DNA from: Neobacillus novalis NBRC 102450
GTDB lineage: Bacteria > Bacillota > Bacilli > Bacillales > Cytobacillaceae
Direction of reading: 5' to 3'
DNA: 41,429 bases
Assembly: GCF_001591805.1 (NCBI RefSeq)
Contig: NZ_BCVP01000043.1
Location: 1-41,429, forward strand
A model generated the notes under the pieces. That model saw nothing but the letters and a program-made list of their open reading frames with translations, had not been told where the DNA came from and searched no databases. Below are positions 15,902-23,110 of the stretch, piece after piece (position 1 is the stretch's first letter; each line of letters starts with the position of its first letter). Position numbers and translations under genes: made by a program.

Positions 15902-16294
15902 ATGAAAGAATATAGGTATACAAAGAGTTTAAGCGTTATCGTAGGCTCGTTGACAATTTTTGCAGCAATAGGATTCGGTATCCTGTCTTTCATTGGAATG
16001 GCTTTATCAAAAGCATTAAATACAGGAAACGATAATTCCACAACTGACAGTTCCCCCGTGATCATACTAATGATCCTTCTTCTTATAGGTTTAATCACTG
16101 TAATGGGCTCCTTTAAGCTCAAAATTAAAGCATGGAAAATTTTTTATACTGGATTTTGTTTAGTACTTGGAATTGGTTTTGTGATCTCTTTTTTTATTTC
16201 TTATGGGGCACTGGGAGTTAAAAATGAGCTTTTTATATTATGTGTTGGAATAATATATCTATGTCTAAGCTATTTAACAATGAGGGAAAAATAG
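15902..16294 (+). CDS. Four-helix membrane protein, unknown function
   Basis: The 130-residue product starts at ATG 15902 after AGAGGTGACC. Hydrophobic segments lie at about residues 9-33, 51-70, 77-99 and 105-125, so four membrane helices are likely, with a polar loop rich in Asn, Ser and Asp (NTGNDNSTTDSSP) between the first two. I do not recognise a family. The next gene starts 48 bases after its stop. Confidence 0.65.
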   Translation: MKEYRYTKSLSVIVGSLTIFAAIGFGILSFIGMALSKALNTGNDNSTTDSSPVIILMILLLIGLITVMGSFKLKIKAWKIFYTGFCLVLGIGFVISFFISYGALGVKNELFILCVGIIYLCLSYLTMREK

Positions 16295-16342
16295 TTATTA
16301 ATTTTAAGAAAGACTAGCTGAATCAAAAGGAAGGTGATGTAT

Positions 16343-16864
16343 TTGTTATTTGAAAAAGAAAGAATAAAAGTGCGCCAATTGCAGCCTGAGGACAAGCATT
16401 TACTTGTTAAATGGCTTTCGAACCCTTCCGTTCTTGAATATTATGAAGGGCGGGACAATCCGTTTGATTTGGAAAAAGTAAACAAGAAGTTTTATAATCG
16501 GGAGAATGGCATTGTTAGATGTTTGGTCGAGTATGAAGTGGTAAGTATCGGATACATACAGATTTATCAAATAGATGATTTTGATGAGAAAGAAATAGTT
16601 TTTGGTATGGACCAGTTCATAGGCGAAACGGATTATTGGAACAGAGGAATTGGAACATTACTTGTAAAATCAATGGTGGAGTATTTAATTGAGCAGAAAC
16701 AAACAACTCGGGTGATTATGGATCCTCAAATAACGAATATACGCGCATTAGCATGTTATGAAAAGTGTGGATTTAAAAAGATTCGATTACTCCCGAAACA
16801 CGAGTTCCATGAAGGAAAATATCGTGATTGTTGGCTAATTGAATATAAAAAATCATCTTTATGA
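16343..16864 (+). CDS. GNAT acetyltransferase of the AAC(6')-like type
   Basis: The protein has about 173 residues. The GNAT core reads FGMDQFIGETDYWNRGIGTL (acetyl-CoA loop: YWNRGIGTLLV), followed by RVIMDPQITNIRALACYEKC and GFKK. The DQFIGE...W-x-x-G-IGT...DP-x-x-x-N-x-RA-x-x-CYEK-x-GF series is also seen in aminoglycoside 6'-N-acetyltransferases and their housekeeping relatives. Resistance activity is only possible, not shown. AAGGAAGG fits TTG at 16343 with normal spacing; GTG 16334 and ATG 16337 overlap that site. A second GNAT gene starts 28 bases after the stop, so the two are likely cotranscribed. Confidence 0.8.
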   Translation: MLFEKERIKVRQLQPEDKHLLVKWLSNPSVLEYYEGRDNPFDLEKVNKKFYNRENGIVRCLVEYEVVSIGYIQIYQIDDFDEKEIVFGMDQFIGETDYWNRGIGTLLVKSMVEYLIEQKQTTRVIMDPQITNIRALACYEKCGFKKIRLLPKHEFHEGKYRDCWLIEYKKSSL

Positions 16865-16892
16865 AACTACTTTTCTGGGGAGAATGATGGAT

Positions 16893-17378
16893 ATGATAAA
16901 AATACGAAATGTAAAAATGGAAGATTTATCTGAACTTGTAGTCATCGAGCAGCATTGCTTTACAAAAGAAGAGGCTGCACCGAGTGAAGTGTTCGAAAAG
17001 CGCATCCAAGTCATTCCTGATAGTTTCTTTGTAGCTGAGGTAGAGGGCAAGATTGTTGGTTTGGTCAATGGGCCCGTCATTGAAAAAGCATATATAACGG
17101 ACGACCTCTTTAGTGATTTAAAGGTAAATCCGGTGTCTGGCGGTCATCAAAGTATTTTAGGATTAGCAGTGGCACCGCATTTTCAAAAACGGGGCGTGGC
17201 ATCCGCGTTACTTTCATATATTGAAAAAGAAGCGAAGGCAAAAGGACGTGAAACGAATACACTTACTTGTAAGGCGGACTTAATACAATTCTATGAAAAC
17301 CATGGCTACCTAAACAAAGGTGTTTCAACTTCTAAGCATGGTGGGGTTATTTGGTACAATATGATTAAAAACTTGTAG
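16893..17378 (+). CDS. GNAT acetyltransferase (AANAT-like)
   Basis: The product has about 161 residues from ATG 16893 (GGGGAG 10 bases upstream; ATGs at 16884 and 16887 are nearer to it and also possible). It begins IKIRNVKMEDLSELVVIEQ, has a substrate loop PSEVFEKRIQVIPDSFFVAE, and the acetyl-CoA loop LGLAVAPHFQKRGVASALLS, ending with ADLIQFYENHGYLNKG. The E-x-x-C-F-x-x-E-E-A-A start resembles arylalkylamine N-acetyltransferase-like proteins of bacteria. The substrate is unknown. It probably forms an operon with the preceding GNAT gene. Confidence 0.82.
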   Translation: MIKIRNVKMEDLSELVVIEQHCFTKEEAAPSEVFEKRIQVIPDSFFVAEVEGKIVGLVNGPVIEKAYITDDLFSDLKVNPVSGGHQSILGLAVAPHFQKRGVASALLSYIEKEAKAKGRETNTLTCKADLIQFYENHGYLNKGVSTSKHGGVIWYNMIKNL

Positions 17379-17407
17379 TTTATTAATTCGAAAAATACTT
17401 AACTTTA

Positions 17408-17457
17408 GTGCCTGACCCCCGGTGTGTTAATGCATTAACGCACCGGGGGTCAGGTAC
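17408..17457. repeat. REP-like palindrome (25-base arms)
   Basis: The 50-base element reads as GTGCCTGACCCCCGGTG and TTAA around a TGCA centre, with the reverse complement on the other side. Pairing is complete apart from two G-T positions (17410/17455 and 17425/17440). It begins 29 bases after the GNAT stop and may act as a bidirectional terminator, but no T tract follows. Elements with this CCTGACCCCCGGTG core are, to my knowledge, dispersed in some Bacillus-group genomes. Confidence 0.75.
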
Positions 17458-17535
17458 CAATTTTAGTATATTGTTCAGGGCGTACTAAGATAAGTAAAGG
17501 CGAAAATTAGTGGGTGGCGGTCCACTGGTAACGGC

Positions 17536-17583
17536 AAACCAAAGCCTTGACCCTTGCAAGAAGCCGGGTTAAGGCTTTGGTTT
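17536..17583. terminator. Strong hairpin, possible terminator of an unannotated transcript
   Basis: AAACCAAAGCCTTgACCC pairs with GGGTtAAGGCTTTGGTTT around a 12-base loop. A T-rich but interrupted tail (ATGTTTGTTTC) follows. Just upstream GTGG...CCAC (about 17511-17525) can form another small stem. No gene lies between the palindrome at 17408 and here, so it may end a small RNA or the GNAT operon. Confidence 0.5.
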
Positions 17584-17683
17584 ATGTTTGTTTCTAAGAT
17601 ACGTGGAGGTACTTATTACTATTTCCACCTTTTAAATAATTTTAAATTATCATATAATAGTAGATATATGAAGCTGTAAATAA

Positions 17684-17784
17684 TTGTTTTACACTATGAA
17701 TGAGTTATAATTGAGATAGAAAAGGTGTGTGACTAGGTCGCGCCTTAGCTTGGTGTGACACCTCTATCTTTTCTGCAAATATTA
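17684..17784 (+). promoter_or_regulatory. mqo promoter and long leader hairpin
   Basis: TTGTTT (17684-17689) and TATAAT (17706-17711) are spaced by 16 bases, giving a start near 17718. Directly there, GATAG...AGGTGT (about 17714-17730) pairs with ACACCT-CTATC (about 17758-17769), leaving an inner loop with TCGCGCC. The hairpin ends some 16 bases before the AGGGGAAAAGG ribosome site. It could be an operator or a 5' stabilising or attenuating structure; no known riboswitch is recognised. Confidence 0.5.
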
Positions 17785-17803
17785 GGGGAAAAGGTTGATA
17801 AAA

Positions 17804-19306
17804 ATGAGCAACAGCGAAACTACTACAGATGTTATTTTAATTGGCGCCGGAATTATGAGTGCGACTTTAGGGACACTCTTGAAAGAATTAGTACCGGAAT
17901 GGGAAATTACAGTGTTTGAGAAGCTTGCAAACGCAGGAGAGGAAAGCTCTAACGAATGGAATAATGCGGGAACGGGCCATGCTGCACTGTGCGAGCTTAA
18001 CTACACTATTGAAAAACCAGACGGATCGTTAGATATAAGCAAAGCGATCAAAATTAATGAACAGTTCCAGCTTTCACTGCAGTTTTGGTCTCATCTTGTA
18101 AACAGCAAGCTGATACGTAATCCGCAGGAATTTATCATGCCACTACCACATATGAGTTTAGTAGAAGGGGAACAAAATGTAACTTTTTTGAAAAAACGTT
18201 TTAAAGCGCTATCAAATAATCCCCTCTTCCAAGGGATGGAATTTTCCGATGACCATGAAAAACTGATAGAATGGATACCGCTGATCATGGAAGGCCGTAC
18301 ATTGAATGAACCGATAGCGGCAACCAAAATCGACTCTGGAACGGATGTTAACTTTGGTGCTTTAACGCGCAAATTGTTCGACTACTTAGAGAATCAGAAT
18401 ATTCATATCAAATACAATCATCAAGTTGACGATATTAAACGCACTGAGGATGGCTTATGGGAATTGAAAGTATGGAATATGGCTACCGGTGCCATCGAAC
18501 GCCATCGGGCAAAATTCGTCTTTATCGGCGGTGGTGGCGGGTCGTTGCATTTACTGCAAAAAACCGGCATTCCTGAGTCAAAACATGTTGGAGGTTTCCC
18601 GGTAAGCGGACTATTTATGGTATGTAACAATCCGGAAGTTGTAGCGCAGCATCATGCAAAAGTATACGGCAAAGCCAAGGTGGGAGCCCCGCCAATGTCG
18701 GTTCCGCACCTTGACACAAGATTTATCGACAATAAAAAATCGTTGCTATTTGGACCGTTTGCCGGCTTCTCACCGAAGTTCTTAAAAACCGGTTCAAATA
18801 TGGATTTAATAACTTCCGTAAAACTGAATAATGTCTTAACTATGTTGGCGGCAGGAGCAAAACAGATACCATTGACAAAATACCTGATACAGCAAGTTAT
18901 GTTATCGAAAGAACAGCGCATGGAAGAGTTACGTGAGTTTATCCCGGAGGCTAAGCTCGAGGATTGGGATTTAGTAGTAGCGGGCCAGCGTGTGCAAGTG
19001 ATCAAAGATACTGAAGCTGGCGGCAGAGGTACACTTCAATTTGGTACGGAAGTGATTACAGCCGCGGATGGCTCGATCGCAGCATTACTAGGTGCTTCTC
19101 CAGGTGCTTCTACTGCTGTTCACGTTATGCTTGAGGTAATGAATAAATGCTTCCCGCAACATATGAAAGAATGGGAATCGAAAATCAAAGAAATGATTCC
19201 TTCTTATGGCGTGTCACTAATGGAAAACCCAGAGCTCCTGCATGAGATTCATACTACAGCAGCAGAGACACTTGGTCTAAGTGAAAAAGAGCTGGTCTTT
19301 AGTTAA
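17804..19306 (+). CDS. mqo: Malate:quinone oxidoreductase
   Basis: The product has 500 residues, the standard Mqo length. The FAD-binding N-terminus is DVILIGAGIMSATLGTLLKE, followed by NEWNNAGTGHAALCELNYT, a block characteristic of Mqo. Further marks are FIGGGGGSLHLLQKTGIPES, HVGGFPVSGLFMV, LFGPFAGFSPKFLKTGS and the C-terminal GASPGASTAVHVMLEVM. Mqo is a peripheral membrane flavoprotein that oxidises malate to oxaloacetate and passes electrons to menaquinone, working beside or in place of soluble malate dehydrogenase. The ATG at 17804 follows AGGGGAAAAGG. The gene has its own promoter, leader hairpin and terminator. Confidence 0.95.
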   Translation: MSNSETTTDVILIGAGIMSATLGTLLKELVPEWEITVFEKLANAGEESSNEWNNAGTGHAALCELNYTIEKPDGSLDISKAIKINEQFQLSLQFWSHLVNSKLIRNPQEFIMPLPHMSLVEGEQNVTFLKKRFKALSNNPLFQGMEFSDDHEKLIEWIPLIMEGRTLNEPIAATKIDSGTDVNFGALTRKLFDYLENQNIHIKYNHQVDDIKRTEDGLWELKVWNMATGAIERHRAKFVFIGGGGGSLHLLQKTGIPESKHVGGFPVSGLFMVCNNPEVVAQHHAKVYGKAKVGAPPMSVPHLDTRFIDNKKSLLFGPFAGFSPKFLKTGSNMDLITSVKLNNVLTMLAAGAKQIPLTKYLIQQVMLSKEQRMEELREFIPEAKLEDWDLVVAGQRVQVIKDTEAGGRGTLQFGTEVITAADGSIAALLGASPGASTAVHVMLEVMNKCFPQHMKEWESKIKEMIPSYGVSLMENPELLHEIHTTAAETLGLSEKELVFS

Positions 19307-19328
19307 TTCTTTGGAACATACGTTTATG

Positions 19329-19360
19329 AAGCTGCCTCGGCAGCTTTATTTTTTTTTATT
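19329..19360 (+). terminator. Intrinsic terminator of mqo
   Basis: AAGCTGCC pairs with GGCAGCTT across a two-base gap (a tight loop), followed by a long T tract. It starts 22 bases after the stop. Confidence 0.9.
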
Positions 19361-19519
19361 TTTTTTTTTGAAAAAATTGTTTACGCCAGCTATTTAGATG
19401 AGGAAAAAAATAAAGTAAAATTATTTAATCAATAAATTAGTTCGATTTTTGCGACTTTCCGCCCCGCCACCGCCCCTTTTTCACCTATAACCCCCAAAGA
19501 CCCACTTGGAAGAGCCCTT

Positions 19520-19546
19520 ACACTTTTTCAAATTAAACATATTTTG
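19520..19546 (+). promoter_or_regulatory. Possible sigma-K-type promoter before the YjcZ genes
   Basis: AC (19520-19521), a 16-base gap, then CATATTTTG (19538-19546) approximates the sigma-K pattern AC-N16/17-CATANNNTA, missing only the final A. It is about 30 bases before the first YjcZ start, a plausible distance. The GC-skewed CCGCCCCGCCACC stretch near 19460 is unexplained. Confidence 0.35.
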
Positions 19547-19576
19547 TATTAAGTCAATGCAAAGGAGGAATGTGAA

Positions 19577-19678
19577 ATGGACGGTGTAGGAGCTGGTGGA
19601 GGCTTTGCCTTAGTGGTTGTATTGTTTATCCTTCTCATTATAATTGGTGCGTCCTTTATGGGCGCAGGATATTGGTAA
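19577..19678 (+). CDS. YjcZ family sporulation peptide (first copy)
   Basis: The 33-residue peptide is MDGVGAGGG followed by the YjcZ core FALVVVLFILLIIIGASF and a GAGYW end. The start is clear: AAAGGAGG lies 9 bases before ATG. YjcZ peptides are a single hydrophobic helix with a Gly-rich head, found in multiple copies in spore formers and linked to sporulation or the spore, although their precise role is unknown. A second, longer paralogue follows after 33 bases, so the two are probably cotranscribed. Confidence 0.85.
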   Translation: MDGVGAGGGFALVVVLFILLIIIGASFMGAGYW

Positions 19679-19711
19679 CCAATTAATACCTTATTGAAAG
19701 GGGGGAGATGT

Positions 19712-19858
19712 ATGTACGGTTACGGAGGATTCGGTGGCGGCTGCGGCTGCGGCGGTGGCTATGGTTACGGTGGCGGCTTCGGTTTTGGCGGAGGTTTTGC
19801 CTTAATCGTTGTATTGTTCATTTTGTTAATCATTATTGGCGCAACTTGTTTTTATTAA
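19712..19858 (+). CDS. YjcZ family sporulation peptide (second copy, Gly/Tyr/Cys-rich head)
   Basis: The 48-residue peptide starts at ATG 19712 after GGGGGGAGATGT. Its head is an extended glycine-rich run with Tyr, Phe and two Cys (YGYGGFGGGCGCGGG), followed by the same hydrophobic core as its neighbour, FALIVVLFILLIIIGAT, and ends CFY. The pair share the core almost residue for residue, indicating tandem duplication with an expansion of the glycine repeat. A good terminator follows. Confidence 0.85.
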   Translation: MYGYGGFGGGCGCGGGYGYGGGFGFGGGFALIVVLFILLIIIGATCFY

Positions 19859-19885
19859 TGAAAAGTAATTAACTTCCTGTTAAGG

Positions 19886-19919
19886 AAAAAAAGCCCTTTT
19901 TTAGGGCTTTTTCGTTTTT
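19886..19919 (+). terminator. Intrinsic terminator of the YjcZ pair
   Basis: AAAAAGCCC pairs with GGGCTTTTT around TTTTTTA, followed by a T-rich tail. Confidence 0.88.
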
Positions 19920-20117
19920 ATTCTTTGCTTAATTCCGCCGAGCGCAAAATAAAGCAATTGAAGAGGTAATGCATGATATTGCTTTAGCTACTATTCAGTT
20001 TATGCTGCGATTTTTTGAATGAATCGTCTAATTAAGCCCTTATTTTAGAATGTTTTAAAGACAGTAATATTACAGAAAGAAAGCATCGACGGCGTACTAT
20101 TACCTTGGCAACTTCCA

Positions 20118-20744
20118 TCAAAATTCCTTTGTGGAAAAAGGTGAAAAGAATCTTACTCCACGCTTATTAAAAGGTAATAGTTTCATATCAGCTATTAAGT
20201 GACTTAAGTATCCTGACAAACAAGTAATAAAAACTCCTTCTATCTTAAGTGATGCTTCAAATTGATAAGCAATCACGCCGAAAAAGATTAGTCCTACTAT
20301 TGAATGTGTATAACTTCTATGGGGAACTAGAGAAGCCATTATGATAAAAACACCTAATAGCCATAACCAATTTTCTTGTAATGCAAGCCCGCCTACCAAA
20401 ACTCCGGCTCCTGTAATGGTCAGCATATGCCTCTTTTTAATAAAGGAAGAAAACACAATTATTCCAATTCCAACGCCAATTCCCAGCCACTTTTCCGTAT
20501 CAATACCCTTCAAATAGCTATAAATCATCATGAAAAGACCGATAAATGGGGCTGCTGTTCGAATTAATTTATGAGGAATGGTAATTTTGTTACTTAATTT
20601 CCCGTCAATATCTAGGTCAGGGATTAATCCGGAGATTCCTCCCGAACCCACTAATAATAGGGTAGTAGTTGGTTCCGTTTGTAATGTATTTGCAATTATT
20701 AAGCCTGTTAATGCTCCAATCGCAATATGTGCTGTTCCTTTCAA
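20118..20744 (-). CDS. YdjM/DUF457-type membrane-bound metal-dependent hydrolase family
   Basis: The 208-residue protein has the family start KGTAHIAIGALTG (H6) and DLDIDGKLS (acidic loop, about 43-51), several hydrophobic helices, and PHRSYTHSIVGLIFFG near 142-157, the H-R-x-x-T-H-S motif of the YdjM/DUF457 group. A late SGYLSHLIADMKLLPFNKRG holds the conserved H-L-x-x-D-x-x-T/L ending. It starts at TTG 20744 after AGGTGG. Function is not established; in E. coli the homologue YdjM belongs to the SOS regulon. A LexA-like box lies about 65 bases upstream here. Confidence 0.8.
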   Translation of the reverse strand: MKGTAHIAIGALTGLIIANTLQTEPTTTLLLVGSGGISGLIPDLDIDGKLSNKITIPHKLIRTAAPFIGLFMMIYSYLKGIDTEKWLGIGVGIGIIVFSSFIKKRHMLTITGAGVLVGGLALQENWLWLLGVFIIMASLVPHRSYTHSIVGLIFFGVIAYQFEASLKIEGVFITCLSGYLSHLIADMKLLPFNKRGVRFFSPFSTKEF

Positions 20745-20808
20745 TCTTTTCCACCTATTTCCATGTTTTTATATCAGCTAATCAACAATCCCATATAGCT
20801 ATTATACC

Positions 20809-20822
20809 AGAATATACGTTCT
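20809..20822. promoter_or_regulatory. Possible LexA (SOS) box
   Basis: AGAATATACGTTCT is close to the Bacillus LexA box CGAACNNNNGTTCG (GAA and GTTC kept; the outer bases and the first-half C differ). It lies between the YdjM-like gene and the end of the GTPase gene, upstream of the former. Without a scored motif scan it remains tentative. Confidence 0.35.
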
Positions 20823-20902
20823 TGTTAAGTGGAAAAAGAAATCTTTACCCCATTGGTGGCCAACACAATCAGCCTAATAAAGTTATAGACTTTTTAGACT
20901 GA

Positions 20903-22867
20903 TTATGTAATTACATTAGAACAATGCATTTCCATTTCCGCTTGATCCCACGAAACTGAATAACCCTGGCCTTTTGAACAGAAAATCGAAGACGATGTAT
21001 ACTCTGGGTCCGCTTCTTTATTGTAATCGATTCTTGCGATGACCTCGGGCTGATTATGACAGGGGTAATAGCCGCCAACTACTAGATTCAGCAGGCCTTT
21101 TCCCTGTGTAAGTGATGCGAATTCTGGACCGTAGTTCATGAAGGTGGCTACTGGCACTTTCCCAGTTATAATGGTTTTGTTTCCTTCCGTCATTGGTGGG
21201 TTGAAGCTGCCATGTGCCTTCTGAATATCGGTCAGCACTTTACCGATATGATCCAAATCTATCTTTATCTTAAAATCATAAAACGGTTCGAGCAGGATGT
21301 TCTCAGCTTTCTCCAGCCCTTGCCGTAATGCACGATAGGCAGCCTCTCTAAAGTCGCCGCCAAAGGTGTGTTTAATATGGGATCGTCCAGTAAGTAACGT
21401 GATTTTTACATCCGAAATGGGGGAGCCTGTTAGAATCCCATGATGATCCCGTTCAAAAAAATGATGACGGATTACGTTCTGCGTTCCGACAGGCAAGTGA
21501 TCGGTATGGCAGACAGTTTCAAACGAAATGCCGCTATTTCTAGGTGAGGGTGCTATTTTTAGATGGACTTCCGCATAATGCCCTAACGGTTCAAAATGAC
21601 CGTATCCAATTACTGCAGAACGAATTGTTTCTTTGTATAAGATTTCTGGTTCGGCAAATTCCACATCGAGATGAAAGCGGTCCTTAATGATGAGCTTCAA
21701 CACCTCCAGTTGAATCGTTCCCATTACGTGAATATGGATTTCCTGCAAGCGTTCTACCCAGGTCACGTTCAGGGCAGGATCTTCGGCATCCAACATTTTA
21801 AAATACCGCAATACCTCTTTTATATTTATCGAAGGATCGATACTCACCTTAGATTTTAACGCAGATACCATTTCATAATCGGCTTTTTCCTTCAGTGTTC
21901 CTAAACCGTCACCGGCAGAAGCCGAAGTCAATCCAGTTACGGCAAAGATATCTCCGGCTGAAGTTTGGACGACCGTCTTATATTTTGTACCATTATACAA
22001 ACGGATTTGGGTAATTTTTTCAAAAAGCCCATCATCCCCATCCCCGTAACTGATTTCATCTCGTACCTTTAATGTCCCGCTTAAGGCTTTAATAAACGTA
22101 ATTCTTGTCCCTTTTTCATCATAGCGAATTTTATAGACGCGTCCAGAAAATGGCTCCTCGCTGACATAATCCGTTGGTGTTAATAAGTCTAATTTTTCAA
22201 GAAAGCTTTCGATTCCGATATCCTGTAATGCAGAACCTCTGGCACATGGGAAAATTTGATTTTCCCGCAGCAGCACTTTCAGTGAGTCTAGCCAAAGTTT
22301 CGAATGATACCCGGTATCCATGTATGTTTCAAAAAGGGATTCATTTCGCTCTGCGATAAATTCGATTAATGCTTCATTCATATCCCCATTGTTCAACGTC
22401 TCGGTCATGTCAAAGACATCGCTAGTGAGGTTGGCGCGAATTTCATCCAAGACCTTCTGAGAATCAGCCCCGACCCGGTCGATTTTATTGATAAAGAAAA
22501 AGGTTGGTACATGATGCTTTCGCAATAGTCGCCAGACTGTCTCTGTATGACCTTCAATTCCTTCAACCGCACTGATGATCACGATCGCATAATCCATCAC
22601 TTGAATCGCTCGCTCCATCTCCGGGGAAAAATCGACATGCCCAGGGGTATCGATTAAATAATAATCAGAATCGTTGAAGGAAAACATCGCTTGGTCAGCA
22701 AATACCGTAATGCCTCGTTGTTTTTCAATTTCATGCGTATCGAGGAAGGTATCCTGATGGTCGACACGGCCTCGTTGCCTAATGGCCTTTGTATGGAAAA
22801 GCAGCTGTTCTGCCAATGTCGTTTTTCCTGCATCCACATGGGCAAATATCCCAATTGTTTTCTTCAT
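20903..22867 (-). CDS. TetM/TetO-type ribosomal protection GTPase (translation factor family)
   Basis: The 654-residue protein is an EF-G-like GTPase of the tetracycline ribosomal protection type. GTPase motifs are AHVDAGKT (9-16), RGIT (51-54), DTPGH (73-77) and NKID (127-130). Domain II follows (SGRVYKIRYDEKGTRITFIK), then EF-G-like domains III-V, with HIHVMGTIQLEVL and the C-terminal GPEFASLTQGKGLLNLVVGGY. The length is close to TetM (639). It acts on the ribosome. Chromosomal paralogues of this type are common in Firmicutes, and many do not give full tetracycline resistance, so resistance is possible but unproven. GAGGTG precedes the ATG. No transfer genes flank it. Confidence 0.88.
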   Translation of the reverse strand: MKKTIGIFAHVDAGKTTLAEQLLFHTKAIRQRGRVDHQDTFLDTHEIEKQRGITVFADQAMFSFNDSDYYLIDTPGHVDFSPEMERAIQVMDYAIVIISAVEGIEGHTETVWRLLRKHHVPTFFFINKIDRVGADSQKVLDEIRANLTSDVFDMTETLNNGDMNEALIEFIAERNESLFETYMDTGYHSKLWLDSLKVLLRENQIFPCARGSALQDIGIESFLEKLDLLTPTDYVSEEPFSGRVYKIRYDEKGTRITFIKALSGTLKVRDEISYGDGDDGLFEKITQIRLYNGTKYKTVVQTSAGDIFAVTGLTSASAGDGLGTLKEKADYEMVSALKSKVSIDPSINIKEVLRYFKMLDAEDPALNVTWVERLQEIHIHVMGTIQLEVLKLIIKDRFHLDVEFAEPEILYKETIRSAVIGYGHFEPLGHYAEVHLKIAPSPRNSGISFETVCHTDHLPVGTQNVIRHHFFERDHHGILTGSPISDVKITLLTGRSHIKHTFGGDFREAAYRALRQGLEKAENILLEPFYDFKIKIDLDHIGKVLTDIQKAHGSFNPPMTEGNKTIITGKVPVATFMNYGPEFASLTQGKGLLNLVVGGYYPCHNQPEVIARIDYNKEADPEYTSSSIFCSKGQGYSVSWDQAEMEMHCSNVIT

Positions 22868-22889
22868 GCTGGCACCTCAAATATTCATG

Positions 22890-22914
22890 ATCATTCTTTA
22901 TGAATAGTATATCA
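22890..22914 (-). promoter_or_regulatory. Inverted repeat in the GTPase gene leader
   Basis: TATTCAT and ATGAATA form a perfect 7-base inverted repeat with an 11-base spacer, some 25 bases before the start codon. On the minus strand a five-codon frame (ATGATCATGAATATTTGA) ends at the ribosome site. This could be a mini-leader, but it is too short to be persuasive. Confidence 0.3.
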
Positions 22915-23110
22915 AAGGAGATTCAGTCTTAGGGAAAGAAAATTTTTTGAAGCCAGTTTAGGTATATTGAAGTGACTTTTCTATCATTTTGTTGTTTTCT
23001 TTTTTGTTGTGTCGAGATAATAAACGTAAATGGATGATATGGCTACATAGATAGGATGATTTAATGTAAAATTAAGTGAATTCAATTTTTCAAACTAGAG
23101 GAGCGAAATA

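Noticed and set aside
19921..20117. Frame ending in IEEVMHDIALATIQFMLRFF before TGA, possible transposase relic
   Set aside because: Too short and without recognisable motif; recorded only as possible decay.
22875..22900. Five-codon leader peptide before the ribosome-protection GTPase
   Set aside because: Too short, with no ribosome site of its own or attenuator hairpin pair; it may be chance within the inverted repeat.
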